Positions 1 to 13,018 of a DNA stretch of 64,000 bases are shown here, in pieces; the stretch's first letter is position 1, and the number at the start of each line of letters is the position of its first letter. The notes under the pieces are model-generated. The model had not been told where the DNA came from. It saw only the letters and a program-made list of their open reading frames with translations, and did not search any database. Both the position numbers and the translations under genes were made by a program. The stretch comes from Coenobita brevimanus. Taxonomy: Eukaryota; Arthropoda; Malacostraca; Decapoda; Coenobitidae. The stretch spans positions 30,923,638-30,987,637 of the forward strand of contig CM064732.1 of the NCBI GenBank assembly GCA_032717465.1. Reading direction: 5' to 3'.

Positions 1-345
1 TCAAAAGTCAACTAGTTTTTATCATCCACCTTTAGCACCATTATACTTCGTATCTCATGAACTGCTTGAGCTATCAACATCAAACCTTCTGGGTATCAAG
101 ATATGGCGAAAATATTGGCCGAGTTCGAAAATGGGCACTCGGGATCAAGGTCAAGGTCACCAAAATGGCTGCCAAAGATCAACTAGTTATAATATGGATT
201 GGCTTTTTGTGAAATGCAGTGACTGAATTCCGTAGAGTTTTGCGAATATTCTTCACATTTGGTTTGTAGTTAGCTTGTAACTTGGCCAACAGCATATTCT
301 GGCGGGCGATTAGCATTCGGCTCTCGAATGCTTTTCTTTCAATTA
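1..345 (+). repeat. R4 dispersed repeat, copy 1 (cut by window start)
   Basis: Non-coding repeat seen again at 29821-30195 and 30400-30895, and reversed at 29055-29215. It contains a unit starting near the text 'ctcatgaactgcttgagc', with 'atcaagatatgg' and 'aaggtcaccaaaatgg', and ends in 'ggcgggcgattagcattcgg' followed by a short hairpin (gcattcg / cgaatgc) and 'tttctttc'. No coding potential. The left end lies outside the window. It is probably a non-autonomous mobile element of unknown class. Confidence 0.7.
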
Positions 346-1000
346 CAAGTGTGTTAATAGATAATCCAGGTGTTCTTTATATTCATGCCATAATACAGCA
401 AAACATCATCTTCAGGTGATTTAACAGGTAGTGTACAGCTTTAATTTACCGTGGTGTGCCTCCTCTGGCAATGGTAATTTTACTAAGAAGTTGTCGCCAT
501 TCTTTTATTGTACGGTAATCATATCACAGTACTTACAGTTGGAAGTAGTAGCTGCAACCTCAGGTTAATCTGGACTGCAGGTTGGTGGACGACAGGCTGA
601 AGTTGTTTGCATTGTGCATTTCATCGCCTTTTGGAGAATATGGAGGGAAGTGAGTGAAGTTTGTATAACCACGCAGTGGAGTGGCCCAGTTATACAGGTG
701 CCACCAACTGTGGCGTCTCTCGTCAACAGTAGTTGCAAATATACATTAATGTTTCGAGAACTAGTGAATTCCGTTAGAAGAACCAGTGTTTTTGAGAAAC
801 AATTGACTTTCCCTGCTATATAACCAACATAAAATACAAATCACGTATAATCCACTATGCTCACTCTGCTATGCGGTCCACAGCACACGTACTCATCTCA
901 TGTACTACACTTTCATAACAGAGACAATTTTTCACAATAAACTTTAAAAAAAAAAAAAAAAAGCTCATGGAGCAACGGGTTAAAATGACTCGTGTCCTGG
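346..1000. other. No gene seen; AATAAA plus A-run at 939-962
   Basis: Mixed-composition sequence with only short chance reading frames. AATAAA followed almost at once by a run of about 17 A lies at 939-962. This could be the 3' end of a plus-strand retroposed sequence, but AATAAA is closer to the A-run than is usual for a genuine cleavage site and I recognise nothing upstream. Confidence 0.4.
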
Positions 1001-1299
1001 GTTCATGACTAATGACCCTGAGGTTGCAACAACAACATTACTAATGCTACTATTATTATTATTATTATTATTATTTTTAAAATGCCGAATAGTTTTCCTG
1101 AGGGCATCTCAGCATCCCCAGAAGGAGCCTATGGATGGGCAAACAGAGCGCGACCTGACTCTGGGCGACAGGGGCATAAGTCCACCTGGGCCGCGTGTCC
1201 CTATGACCCGGAACTCACCCGCCTCCACCATAGCAGGAAAAAGAGACTACCTTATGGGCGACCTGACCATCAACAGGATCGGGGTGGAGCTATTACTCT

Positions 1300-2400
1300 A
1301 GCTCTAGGCAGCACCCCTCAGACGGCCGGTAGCAGCACAACCTGCCTACAGGAGATGGCCAGTAGCCATTATGGAGGTAATCAGGAGACTGCCGGTAGCC
1401 GCTCCTGCCTTCGTCAGGAGATGGCCAGAAGCTGCTCTGAAGGTGCCCCACAAGAAATGGCTGGTAGCTGCTTGACCCTCCTACAGGAGACGGCCAGTAG
1501 CCACTCAGGAGGTAATCAGGAGATGGCTGGTAGCCACTCCGAAGGCGCCCTACAAGAGACGGCCAGTAACTGCTAGACCCTCTTGCAGGAGACGGCCGGT
1601 AGCTGCTCTGGGGGTAATCAGGAGACAGCCGGTAGCCACTCCCGCCTTTGTCAGGAGATGGCTGATAGCTGCTCCGAAGGTGCCCTCGAGTCGGCCTGCA
1701 GCAGCTCCCCCACACAGGCCACGGCCAGTAGCTGGGCCCTTGTGACGGCCGGTAGCCGCTCTGGGGGTAATCAGGAGACAGCCGGTAGCCACTCCCGCCT
1801 TTGTCAGGAGTCGGCTGATAACTGCTCCGAAGGTGCCTTCGAGTCGGCCTGCAGCCGCTCCCCCACAAAGACCACGGCCAGTAGCTGGGCCCTTGTGACG
1901 GCCGGTAGCTGCACCCTTAGAAGACCACGGCCAGTAGCTGGGCCCTTGTGATGGACAGTAGCTGTGCCCTTAGAAGACTACGGCCAGTAGCTGGGCCCTA
2001 TGAGAGGAGACGGCCGGTAGCTGCTCTGCAGGTAATCGGGAGATGGCCAGTAGCTGCTCTGAAGGTGCCCTAGAGATGGCTGGTAGCCACTCAACCCTCC
2101 TACAGGAGATGACCGGTAGCCGCTCCGGAGGTAATCAGGAGACGGCTGGTAGCCACTCCTGCCTTCGTCAGGAGACGGCTGGTAGCCACTCCTGCCTTCG
2201 TCAGGAGACGGCTGGTAGCCACTCCGAAGGTGCCCTCAAATCAGCCTGCAGCCACTCCCCCACACAGGCCACGGTCAGTAGCCGGGCCCTTGTGACGGCC
2301 GGTAGCTGCGCCCTTAGAAGGCCATGGCCAGTAGCCGGGCCCTACGAGAGGAGACAGCCTGTAGCCGCTCCTCCATCAGGTGCTGCCTCCCCTTCATGAG
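1300..2400. repeat. GC-rich minisatellite, degenerate ~30-45 bp unit
   Basis: About 1.1 kb of repeated text built around 'gagacggccggtagcc' followed by variants of 'actcctgccttcgtcagg', 'gctctgggggtaatcagg' and 'gaaggtgcc'. Because the unit lacks stop codons in several frames, frames stay open on both strands: plus 1082-1576, 1583-1951 and 2043-2399, minus 1293-1868. The peptides are low-complexity (Ala/Gly/Ser-rich on plus, Tyr/Pro/Ser-rich on minus). A genuine repetitive protein exon cannot be excluded, but equal openness of both strands argues for a satellite. Confidence 0.8.
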
Positions 2401-3589
2401 ACTACTACCCAGAGGGAGGTCCCAGCCTTATGGACTGCAGGAGAGGCCCTGTGACCCCCCACCGGCTCTTCTCTCTGCAGCTGGTCCCTGAGGGGCCTCA
2501 CCTGACAGACCCCGATGGAAGCCGATGTCACAGCCAGCTCCTGACAGCATCACCAACCACCGGAGACTGCAGCCTGCAGGACCTCAAGACCACCCCCAGA
2601 ACCCCTGGGCAGGACATCCCCACACCTTGACACCGGAGACCCTCATCCTCCATCAGGCGCTGGAGTGAACGATTCAGGCAGCTGTTCGGCCCCAGTCCAG
2701 AGGGCCAGACTCCAGTCCCGAGCCCTGAGAGTGCGGGACCCTTCGCCGCACACAGGCCTGGACGAGAAAGGACGCCCCTACGAGTGATTCCGTGGCCCCT
2801 GAATACGGAGGCCTCTGGTGGAACTCAGCCCCGTCAGTAGCCGGGATGAGCTCTTCCCCGGCGCCCTTTTCCTGGCCTCTACCACGCCCAGTCTCGATAG
2901 TGAATGACAGTGAAAGTACAGTGATAGTGATACAGTGAAGCGAGTGCTGAGCAGTGAGTTACTAGAAACACGGGAAATCAGAAATAAAACCCGTCAGTGT
3001 TAATGTAAAAGAAAGGTAACAGCGAGACAATGAACGCGGCTGAGCAGTAAATAAAGTGTCTGTCTGGGTATAGTTCCATCACCGTGACGTAGCCTCATGC
3101 TAAGACCAATCGGGGCTCCCAGAACCAAAGTAATGATTAACAGTGTAACAGTGAACCCAAGTAGACAGCGCAACAATGATAACAGTGCCTCGGCCCCAGT
3201 GAAAGTGAACTCTGCTTAAACAGATTAAAGTCTAGACTTCCCACGAACGACAGTGATCGGTTTTTCGGTCCTAGGACTCCTGGTATTAACAAACGTGCTA
3301 TTTTCTTTGTGCCTGATCTTGTTCTGAATAGTATCCTGCATGATACTACTCCCAACAATCTAGACATAAGGCTTATAATTGCCCAGAATAATTACTCTTG
3401 TGACATCTGCCTGTTCCACTTGGAGATTTGACAATACACGTGTAAGGTTGTTGCCTTGAGTTTTTGTGTCCTGCCTCTCTCTTATTTGTCTAAGCTCCTG
3501 TCTAGAAAGAGAACCTATATACACACTAGGCGTTAGAGGGACGGGAAGCCGACCCTAAAACACCTAGCATTACAGTTATTATCATTATT
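2401..3589. other. No recognisable gene; GC-rich then mixed sequence
   Basis: To about 2900 the sequence continues GC-rich without obvious tandem structure (frame 2430-2630 has no recognisable domain). From about 2900 it becomes AT-richer with many 'cagtgaa' words (for example 2900-2950). It could be the untranslated part of a retroelement that owns the neighbouring minisatellite; I could not identify LTR boundaries. Confidence 0.35.
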
Positions 3590-4285
3590 TAGCTTTACCA
3601 TATATATGGCAAACCTTATTCTTTTGGTAAATATTATTATTATTTGTCTTTGCACTTTAATTTCTTAAATCTTCATCATATTACACAGGAAGGTACCCTA
3701 CGGTATTCCAAGTACTTGTGCCAGATATAAATGACTTTGACCTATTTTTAAGGTGTTATACTCATTTCTGGTGCAAGCATAGCATCTCTGAAATTGAAAT
3801 ATCTCAGAAACTAGTTTAGATGCAGCTATTTGGTTGAAAATCGTATGATAAAAAAGTTTGCTGAAAATTTCGGTTGAATATTTTGCCATTTAGCCTAGTG
3901 GAGAGTACTGAATTAAAATCTGCTCAGTGTTCTCTTTGTAACACATTTTAGAGAAAACCATAAAAGGTGTAAAACTGTAATTTTACAGAAATATGGCTGT
4001 GGTCCCTCTTATTATCTGAAAGGAATATGGTTACAGTTGACACATGTAAAATGCACCCATGCTTCATTTATTTAACTTTCACATTTTTTTAAATTTTATT
4101 TATATTTTGCACCACTGAACTATATTTAACAAAAAATTGTGCAGACATCCATGTTGTGTTCATATGAAGTTTTTAGGCAGTGAACACAAAAGCAGCATTT
4201 ACACAACTACAACGACAATCAATTCAATAAATAGTTACGACAAAGCTTCCTCACTGTGGGTAAACAATAAGTAAATAGGTAACTA

Positions 4286-4319
<34 letters not shown>

Positions 4320-4320
4320 G
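3590..4320 (+). repeat. R1 dispersed repeat, copy A
   Basis: First of six R1 copies. R1 begins with a small hairpin resembling 'cgccatatgaatggcg' followed by 'cttcttgttttt', continues with 'catgaaggtaccctagggta', 'aaatataaatgaccttgacc', 'gaaattgaaatatctcagaa', 'gttgaaaatc' and 'acacattttagagaaaacca', and ends with 'ggtaactaattattattatt'. Copy A loses similarity at about 4050-4235 and recovers for its last ~80 bp. It ends in an ATT microsatellite (4288-4319). No open frame, so presumably non-autonomous. Confidence 0.75.
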
Positions 4321-4451
4321 GAATATCTAAAAAGCTGCCATTCTCAAACCGTTTGAGCTACAGCCTTCATTCTTTGCCATATTATAGTACTGGGTGGTCG
4401 CTTCATCTGATCAAGAGTCTTCTTGATCCGACTGCTAGAACCCAGAGGGGT

Positions 4452-4489
<38 letters not shown>

Positions 4490-4861
4490 GACCCAAAAGC
4501 TGAAGAACCACTTCAGTTAGTGGGCTAATTTTTATTTATTTATTATTTTTTTTTTTGCATTTACCTGGGACATGGTCAGAAAGCAGTGTTTAATGTAGTC
4601 CACATGGGATCATTATTCTCTGAGATCGTTTGGGGTAAAAAAATTGGGACTTTCTCGGATATTCTGCAGGTCACCAAATTTTTCATGATGGAGAAAAGCT
4701 AGATCCACCAAACTTGGTGGACTTATAGACTGTGAAGACCTAAGGTAACATCCGCAAGTGACCATGACCTCAAGGTCCCTTTATAGCTCGGCTTCTAGTA
4801 GGCACTGGCTATTAGAAGTTTTTCGTCATTGAAATTGTCCTTGGACAGTTTTATGGTGTTT
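4321..4861. repeat. Unassigned spacer with long poly(A) at 4453-4487
   Basis: Contains an uninterrupted run of about 35 A on the plus strand, a T-rich patch near 4530-4555, and text about 'aaacttggtggacttatag' resembling a phrase in R2 ('aaacttggtggacccattcc' near 8551). Possibly a decayed R2-like module. No gene. Confidence 0.45.
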
Positions 4862-5565
4862 TAGTTAAGCTTCGCCAAACAAATGGTGAACCTTCTTGTT
4901 TTCATTAGTATTATTCTCTTTGCACTTTTTTTTATTTTTTCACACATGAAGGTACCCTAGGGTAACGCAAGACCTTGTGCCAAATATAAATGACCTTGAC
5001 TTATTTTTGAAGGTGATATACTCATCCTTATTCTAAAAATTGCATATATGAAATTGAAATAGCTCAGAAACTAATTAAGATTTAGCTGTTTGGTTGAAAA
5101 TCTTTTGATAAAAATGTTTCCAGCATAATATTGGTTTAATATTTTGCCATTTAGCCAAGTGGAAAGTACAGATTTGAAATATGCTAATTTGTTTCTTTGC
5201 AACACGTTTTAGAGAAAAGCACGAATGCTTTAAGGCTGTAACTTTCAAAATATATAGCTATGGTCCCTCTTATGATCTAGAATGCATATGGTTAAAATTA
5301 AGCGTACAGTTATCCAGTTATTCAGAAAAACGTGAAATTTACACATGCCGTCTTCGACACCTTTGTCTTCAGATCCCTTGATGTTACCCAAGAAGTTACC
5401 TTAGGTTCTTCAAATCGTGTTTGTATTGCACATACCTTATATACTCGTACCATACGGGGAAGCTTCCTTATTAGGGCTACACATAAGAACAGGTTACTTG
5501 CTTTTATTATTGTTGGTGTTTTGTTGTTAAAACTAGGATCCTTGTGGGAGGTTTTCTTATAGTGG

Positions 5566-5598
<33 letters not shown>
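4862..5598 (+). repeat. R1 dispersed repeat, copy B
   Basis: Starts with the R1 hairpin ('cttcgccaaacaaatggtga'), keeps the internal phrases including 'gaaggtaccctagggtaacg', and runs to 'aacaggttacttg' near 5490, then into an ATT microsatellite (5567-5598). Small frames here have no domain. Confidence 0.75.
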
Positions 5599-5599
<1 letters not shown>

Positions 5600-6413
5600 T
5601 AATGTTCACCATATTAATGTCGAATCTTCTTGTTTTCGTCAGTATTACAGTATTTTTCTTTGCATTTTTTATTTTTCTTCAATCTTGATGTTACACATGA
5701 AGGCAAACAAGGGTAACCCAAGATCTTGTGCCAAATGCAAATGACCTTAACCTATTTTTGAATGTAATATACTCAGTTTTATTCTAAAAATTCCATATTT
5801 GAAATTGAAATATCTCAGAAACTAATTGAGATACAGTTACTTGGTTGAAAATCCTATGATGAAAATGTATGCCGAATAATTTTGGCGTAATATTTTGCCA
5901 TTTAGTCAAATGAAAGTGACAAAATCGAATCTGCCCAATTTTTTCTTTGCAACACTTTTTAGAGAAAACCACGAAAGCTTTAGGGCTGTAACTCTCCATA
6001 TATAGCTGTGTTCTCTCTTATGATCTGAAAGGAATATGGTTAAAGCCATGCATACAGTTAACCAGTTATGGAGAGAAACGTGAAATTTGCACATGCCCTT
6101 TTCGCCACTTTTGTCTTTAGGTCCCATGTTGATGTTACACAAGAAGTTACTGGTACCTTACGGTCTACAGATCTTGTTTATATTTCACAGTCTTTACCAT
6201 ACGGCATGCAGATTGCTCGCCATGCCCAGTGAGCCCTCTGGTGGGCTGCCGGGTTGCCCTGGCAGACAGCTAGGTGGCCCACCAGCGGACCCTTGTGGGT
6301 GGCAGTTGCCCACCAGGAGATGCAGCTGGCAAAAGCCAAACCCCACTGACCTGGCCAATGTATGGCCTGGCTCCCTCTATAGGAGGGAGATATCTTTAAA
6401 CAACAACTTATGG

Positions 6414-6446
<33 letters not shown>

Positions 6447-6480
6447 TGTGGGCCGGCTACACATTTAAAACAAGTAACTA
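5599..6480 (+). repeat. R1 dispersed repeat, copy C, interrupted
   Basis: Begins at 'ttcaccatattaatgtcgaa' straight after the ATT run of copy B, so B and C are head-to-tail neighbours. The R1 text stops at about 6204 and resumes at 6444 with 'ttattgtgggccggctacac', matching the normal R1 end ('ttattgtggcttcacagtaa' at 24907). The 240 bp between is an insertion. Confidence 0.7.
6205..6443 (-). mobile_element. GC-rich insertion ending in poly(T), inside R1 copy C
   Basis: A GC-rich block with short palindromic words ('gccctctggtgggctgcc'), ending in a ~30-nt T run at 6414-6443, which reads as a poly(A) tail on the minus strand. It is probably a retroposed fragment (SINE or LINE end) of unidentified family. 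No obvious target-site duplication. Confidence 0.5.
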
Positions 6481-6712
6481 GTTATGATTATTTCGGCTTC
6501 AGTCTCCTGACGAATCCAGGAGAACCAAAGACTGTGCAAGGAGTCTTAATGTGCCAGGTTATGTGTCCTGAATGTCCCAAGTTACGTGTCCTGGCATGCA
6601 CAATTGCTGACAGAAAAAAATCGAAATCTACCCAATGGGGTCCAGGTCACTAAGAAACAGTAGATGGAGAGTAGTGACTGTCCATAGGATAGTAACAGAG
6701 TTCTAATCATTA
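6481..6712 (+). repeat. R2 dispersed repeat, copy a (partial)
   Basis: R2 is a second non-coding family with phrases such as 'gattccaggagaac', 'tgtcctggcatg', 'gctgatagaaa', 'caaatctcccca' and 'tgactgtccacaggatagtt'. This copy carries 'gaatccaggagaaccaaaga' and the end phrase 'gtgactgtccataggatagt'. It is directly followed by an ATT run and the next R1 copy. Confidence 0.65.
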
Positions 6713-6715
6713 TTA

Positions 6716-7280
6716 TTATTAACCTTCGCCATATGAATGGCGAGGCTTCTTGTTTTTGTATTATTTTTCTTTGCACTTTTTTTCTTTTATCTTGATATTA
6801 CATATGCAAGTACTCAAGGGTGACCCAAGTCCTTTTGCCTAATATAAATGACCTTGACCTATTTTTGAAAGTGATATATTCATTTTTATTCTAAAAACTG
6901 CATATTTGAAACTGAAATATATCAGTTTTTTCTTTGCAACACATTTTGAGAGAAAACCACAAAAGCTTTAAAGCTGTAACTTAACAGAAATACAGCTGTG
7001 TTCCCTCTTATGATGTGAAAGGAATACGGTTACAGTTAAGCATAGTCAGCCAGTTATTGAGAGAAAGGCAAATTTTACACATGCGTCTTCAACACCATTT
7101 TCTTCAGATCTTGTCGATGTTACACAAGAAGTTACCTTAGCGTCTTCAGATCTAGTTTATATTAAACATAACTTATTCAATGTGGTAAAGCTTCCTAAAT
7201 GTGGCTACAAAAGAGGAACAGGTAACTAATGAAGCTATGCCATACATATGGAAAACCTTGTTGTTTTTGTCAGTATTATT
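6716..7280 (+). repeat. R1 dispersed repeat, copy D
   Basis: Has the cleanest R1 hairpin ('cgccatatgaatggcg') preceded by 'attattattaac', then the standard R1 body with a deletion near 6925. Ends at 'aggaacaggtaactaatgaa' near 7230, where another R1 head (7231-7282) begins and leads straight into R2. Confidence 0.75.
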
Positions 7281-7735
7281 AATTTCCACCTATGTCATAG
7301 ATAGAGACTATTGTTTTTGCTAGTATTGTCATTATTCCTACCTTAGAATCTCGCAATATTTCCAGGAGAACTGGGGACTATGCGAGGAACGGAAAAGGCC
7401 CACGTTATATGTCCTGGGATGGGCCATTGCTGATAGAAAAAAAAAAAAAAATCCTTTACGCACAGTGGAAGGGCATTTCAGAAATGGTCATATCAGTATT
7501 ATGTTGTGAAAGAGATAACTTGGTCGTGAGTACTGGAGTTTTCAGTATGACCTGCTTAAGGAATCTGAATGCCCATGTTAAGCATCCTGGTATGGGCCAT
7601 TGCTGATAGAAAAATTAAATTCCAAATCTCACCAACGGGGTCAAGGTCATTGTAAGAAATATTAGCTGAAGAACAGTGATTGTCTGCAGGACAGTTACAG
7701 AGTTCTAGTTAGTTTCCATCTATTACATAGGTGGA
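7281..7735 (+). repeat. R2 dispersed repeat, copy b
   Basis: R2 head near 'ttccacctatgtcatagata', then 'tctcgcaatatttccaggag', 'ccattgctgatagaaa', 'gaagggcatttcagaaatgg' and the end phrase 'tgtctgcaggacagtt'. A 15-A run (7438-7452) interrupts it. No coding potential. Confidence 0.7.
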
Positions 7736-8695
7736 AGTTATTGTCTTTTGTGGCATTATTATTACCCGTCCCCGCCCCAGAGGGGCTCGGGTACGGGTAT
7801 TGTTTTCACTCGGTTGTTTGTATGTATGTATGTCTGTTAACAACTTACATGAAAACTACTGGTGGGATTTTGACTTCAATTACAGGGATAATGGGCTATG
7901 ACCTTTTGATCACGTGATTAAATTTTGGGCCAAAATGGGCCAAGGCCCAGGCTGTAGGCCCAAAATATGAAAAAAGAAAAAAAATGGGGATTGGTAAAAA
8001 TCGTTTTTTCGCCATAACTCCTTTCAAATTCGTCATATCAACATGAAACAAAACTTAAAGGTGCATCTTTCAAATCTGCATCCTATAACATTCTTCACTA
8101 CATCGGGGGGGGGGGGTCACCCCTCAATTAGTGGTAGGGGGTGAATGTCAGGTGGGTCAGGCCTAAAATTTCAAATGGGCATAAAACTGTCAGTTTTCAC
8201 CCTATTTACTCAAAATTTGATATGGGACATCTTTGACTAGATATCCTGTTGTGTTCATATGTCAGCACTAAAATGACTGCCGGGGACGGGTTTGCTGTGC
8301 CAGGGCACAGTTTCTTGTTATTATTATTCTGGCCTCAGAGTCTTGCAATGATTCCAGGAGGACCGGAGGCTATGGAAGGAATCTAAAGGCCCAGGTTATA
8401 TGTCCTGGCATGGGCCACTGCTGATACCAGTAGAAACAGATCCTTTACGTGCAGTAGTTAGAAAGAGTCATAACAGTATCATTAGTGAATGAGATAAGGT
8501 GGTCATATTTTCTGAAGATTTCAGTGAGACCTGATCAAGTAATCTGAAAACTGAAACTTGGTGGACCCATTCCTAAGGGTTTGTTTAGTTTTATCACAAA
8601 AATTCCAAATCTCCCCAATGGGATCAAGGTCATTGTAAGAAACATTAGGTGGAGGCTAGTGACTGTCCACAGGATAGTTACAGAGTGCAATATTT
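7713..8695 (+). repeat. R2 dispersed repeat, copy c, split by R3
   Basis: R2 head at 7713-7764 ('ttccatctattacataggtg') and body at 8323-8695 ('ctcagagtcttgcaatgatt' through 'tgactgtccacaggatagtt'). The two parts join if the R3 element (7765-8318) is removed, leaving one ATT stretch. Confidence 0.65.
7765..8318 (+). mobile_element. R3 element with inverted ends, inserted in ATT repeat
   Basis: Begins 'cccgtccccg' (7765-7774), and its reverse complement 'cggggacggg' lies at 8281-8290. After that come a strong hairpin 'ctgtgccagggcacag' (8295-8310) and 'tttcttgtt'. Both flanks are ATT repeats ('ttattatta' left, 'ttattattatt' right), compatible with a target duplication. No open frame of note. 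Probably a small non-autonomous DNA element. Confidence 0.55.
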
Positions 8696-8699
8696 CTCC

Positions 8700-9300
8700 A
8701 TAGCCTCAGTTCTCTCACCAGTTATCTTCACATGGTCGACTACTGTACATGCTTCAACTTGTCATCTACATGCTGTCTACACTCCATCACTCTTCCCTCG
8801 CTAATCTTCAACTGGTCATCTACATGCCGTTTGCACTCTATTTCCCTATTGCTTACTACACATTTCTGCTGCTGTTCTTCCTTCATTTTCCCCATGAAAG
8901 CATCAAGCTGTCCCTGCATCGCTAGTTGTAACTCCCTCTGTTGTTTTTGTAATGCCTCTTGAAGTCATTCATATTATATCATTCTTTATGTTCTTCATCT
9001 TGTACCTGTAGCTGTTCACTTTGTGCCTCCTGCTGTTCTCTAATTTTGTTCTTGAGCTCTTTCTGTCCTTCAATTCGTTCCTGTAATTGATCACTTTGTG
9101 CTTGTAGTTGTACACTTTTTGCTTGTAATAGCTTCATTATAGCAGCTAGGGGCACCTCCTCCTCCTGCCCTGCTCGGCTCCATTTCTGCATACCCCCTTG
9201 CTCCAGGTTGACGACAGGACTCACTGCAGCGCTTAATGATCCACACTCCTGATGCCACCGATATGTCCCTATCCCACATTGCCACAGGCTCCAACAGCAG
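8700..9300 (-). pseudogene. gag-like coiled-coil fragment (LTR-element type)
   Basis: Minus frame 8979-9224 encodes a Gln/Glu-rich heptad peptide ('QLQAQSDQLQERIEGQKE'). After a frameshift it continues downstream as 'QKQQRELQLAMQGQLDAF' and then Cys-Arg-His-Val-Asp-Asp repeats towards 8750. Gln/Glu coiled coils of this kind occur at the start of many Gypsy-type gag proteins, but no capsid zinc knuckle, protease or RT follows, so the class is uncertain. An ordinary coiled-coil exon is the alternative. Confidence 0.4.
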
Positions 9301-9839
9301 TAGTTCAGTATAGGAAGGATATTGCCCAGTGAGTTGTTCTTATGGTCAACCTTTCAGCGTGCAACAACAAGATCGGCACATGCATGGTAAATGAACACTG
9401 GCTTCTCAAGTTCGTGGTCCATATTCGCCAATAATTACATTTAATGCTTGCCAACTGCACTTCACTGTTTTCACAAGTACTGGAGCTATACAATCTTCGC
9501 TAGGTCGCATTGACACTAAATTGACACTGAATTACACTGAAACTAAAACTGAAATGAAACTGACTTCTCTAGGCTCCTCCACCTCCTTTAATAACTTTTC
9601 CTACTTCTCCAAAGTTTTAGTACATTCTCAAAGGAGCAACGGTTACCACTCAGAGACGTTCAATATACCCCACAGTTTTCTTACACTACACAGCACTCTA
9701 AACTAATTAGCATACAAACTGAAATAGAATTGTATAATTTAACAGTCACATAAATAAAACATTATAGAGAATAAGAGGACAAAATTGAACACATAACTTT
9801 ACAAAATACCTCCACTCACAAATAGCAGCCTAACTGGCA
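9301..9839. other. No gene seen
   Basis: AT-rich sequence upstream (in minus sense) of the gag-like fragment, so it would hold a 5' LTR or leader if that fragment is an LTR element. I could not find matching LTR ends or a primer-binding site. Confidence 0.3.
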
Positions 9840-9905
9840 ACTTTTTTTTTTTTTTTTTTTTGCCTATCGACCATTGGGGCCGAAGCCCCTGGTCATTAAG
9901 TCAAA
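9840..9905 (-). mobile_element. 3' tail with TTCG-loop hairpin and poly(A), copy 1
   Basis: Read on the minus strand: 'ttaatgaccaggggcttcgg' continuing 'ccccaatggtcgataggc' and a ~20-nt A run. GGGGC-TTCG-GCCCC forms a perfect 5-bp stem closed by the very stable C(UUCG)G tetraloop. The same module is at 24793-24845 on plus. Probably the 3' recognition end of a LINE or SINE, strongly 5'-truncated here. Confidence 0.6.
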
Positions 9906-9929
9906 TATGCAGATAACTCAACACTACAT

Positions 9930-10760
9930 AGTTCATTCACACTCAGACACCCATTAACAAAGTCTCTACCTCTCAACTCAGTACAGCCATCTCCACAAAT
10001 CAAGATCTATCTACGATCAGTGAATGGGGACAAAACAACCTTTTCTCTTTTAATGCTAGTGAAACTAAATATATACAGTTTACTAATAGACAGATATTGC
10101 CAGATTCGTACATTACCTTCAGTGCTACTAATATTCCCATCTCCAAAAGTACTGAAATTCTTGGCGTCTCACTTAACAGTGCCCTCAGCTGGACCTCTTA
10201 TGTCAAATCACTTGCAAAAACCGCCTCAAAGAAACTTGGATTATTGTACAGAGTCCGTAACTTCTTCGCTGACGAGCAGTTAGCTATAATTTATTAGTCA
10301 TGTGCGTTCTCAGCTTGAATATTGCTTACCCTTGTGGAATGGTTGTGGAGAGGTTGCATTAAAACAACTAGACAAAGTTCAGAACAATGCTGTTAGAATC
10401 ATTATCAACCCTGCCATTACAAATAAACTACCTCCCCTGTAAGTAAGAAGGAATGTTGCCTCCCTTGCATTATTTTACAGATATTCTTTTGTCAAATGCT
10501 CAGACGAAGTTGCGTCCATGATTCCACCTCTCCATGCCTTCCCTCGTGCTACACTGGCATCTGGTAGCGCTCATGACTGGAATGTCACTCAGCCATATTG
10601 CAGAACTTCTGCCTGTCAGAATTCTTTCATTCCCCGAACTGCATCTCTCTGGAACTCACATCCCCAGAGTTGTTTCCTTCCAAATTTCAACCCACAGCTG
10701 TTCAAGCCTAACTGTTACAGAAATTTTATGAACAGAGGACACCAGTAATCTGGTGTATGG
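9930..10760 (+). pseudogene. LINE 3' end: RT thumb and C-terminus (LINE-G)
   Basis: Plus-strand remnant of a non-LTR ORF2. Frame 10097-10297 reads '...STEILGVSLNSALSW...' and 'KTASKKLGLLYRVRNFF', the post-catalytic 'LGV.....LSW' block found in Jockey/CR1/Rex-type RTs. Frame 10518-10748 has the closing 'SFIPRTASLWNSHP' motif. Frameshifts and stops (for example at 10295) kill it, and the catalytic palm is missing, so it is 5'-truncated. Its 3' end runs directly into an AC then TA repeat. Confidence 0.8.
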
Positions 10761-10808
10761 ATTATTTTTTTTTTATTCATTTGTTTTTCCTTCCTCCATT
10801 CTGTTATT

Positions 10809-11046
<238 letters not shown>

Positions 11047-11103
<57 letters not shown>
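11047..11103. repeat. (TA)n microsatellite
   Basis: About 28 TA units directly after the 3' end of the RTE-2 module, followed by a degenerate ACACAT-rich stretch to about 11190. Confidence 0.95.
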
Positions 11104-11107
<4 letters not shown>

Positions 11108-11189
11108 TATAACATGCACACATTCATACACACACATCCATGCATATATACATACACACGTTCATACACACATTCACACGTACATTTAT

Positions 11190-13018
<1,829 letters not shown>

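Noticed and set aside
1082..2399. Repetitive structural protein gene
   Set aside because: Both strands are equally open and the unit is irregular; no start context, signal peptide or splice pattern. A minisatellite is the simpler reading.
6087..6653. 188-residue plus frame as a gene
   Set aside because: It spans an R1 repeat, a GC-rich insertion and a T homopolymer; no domain.
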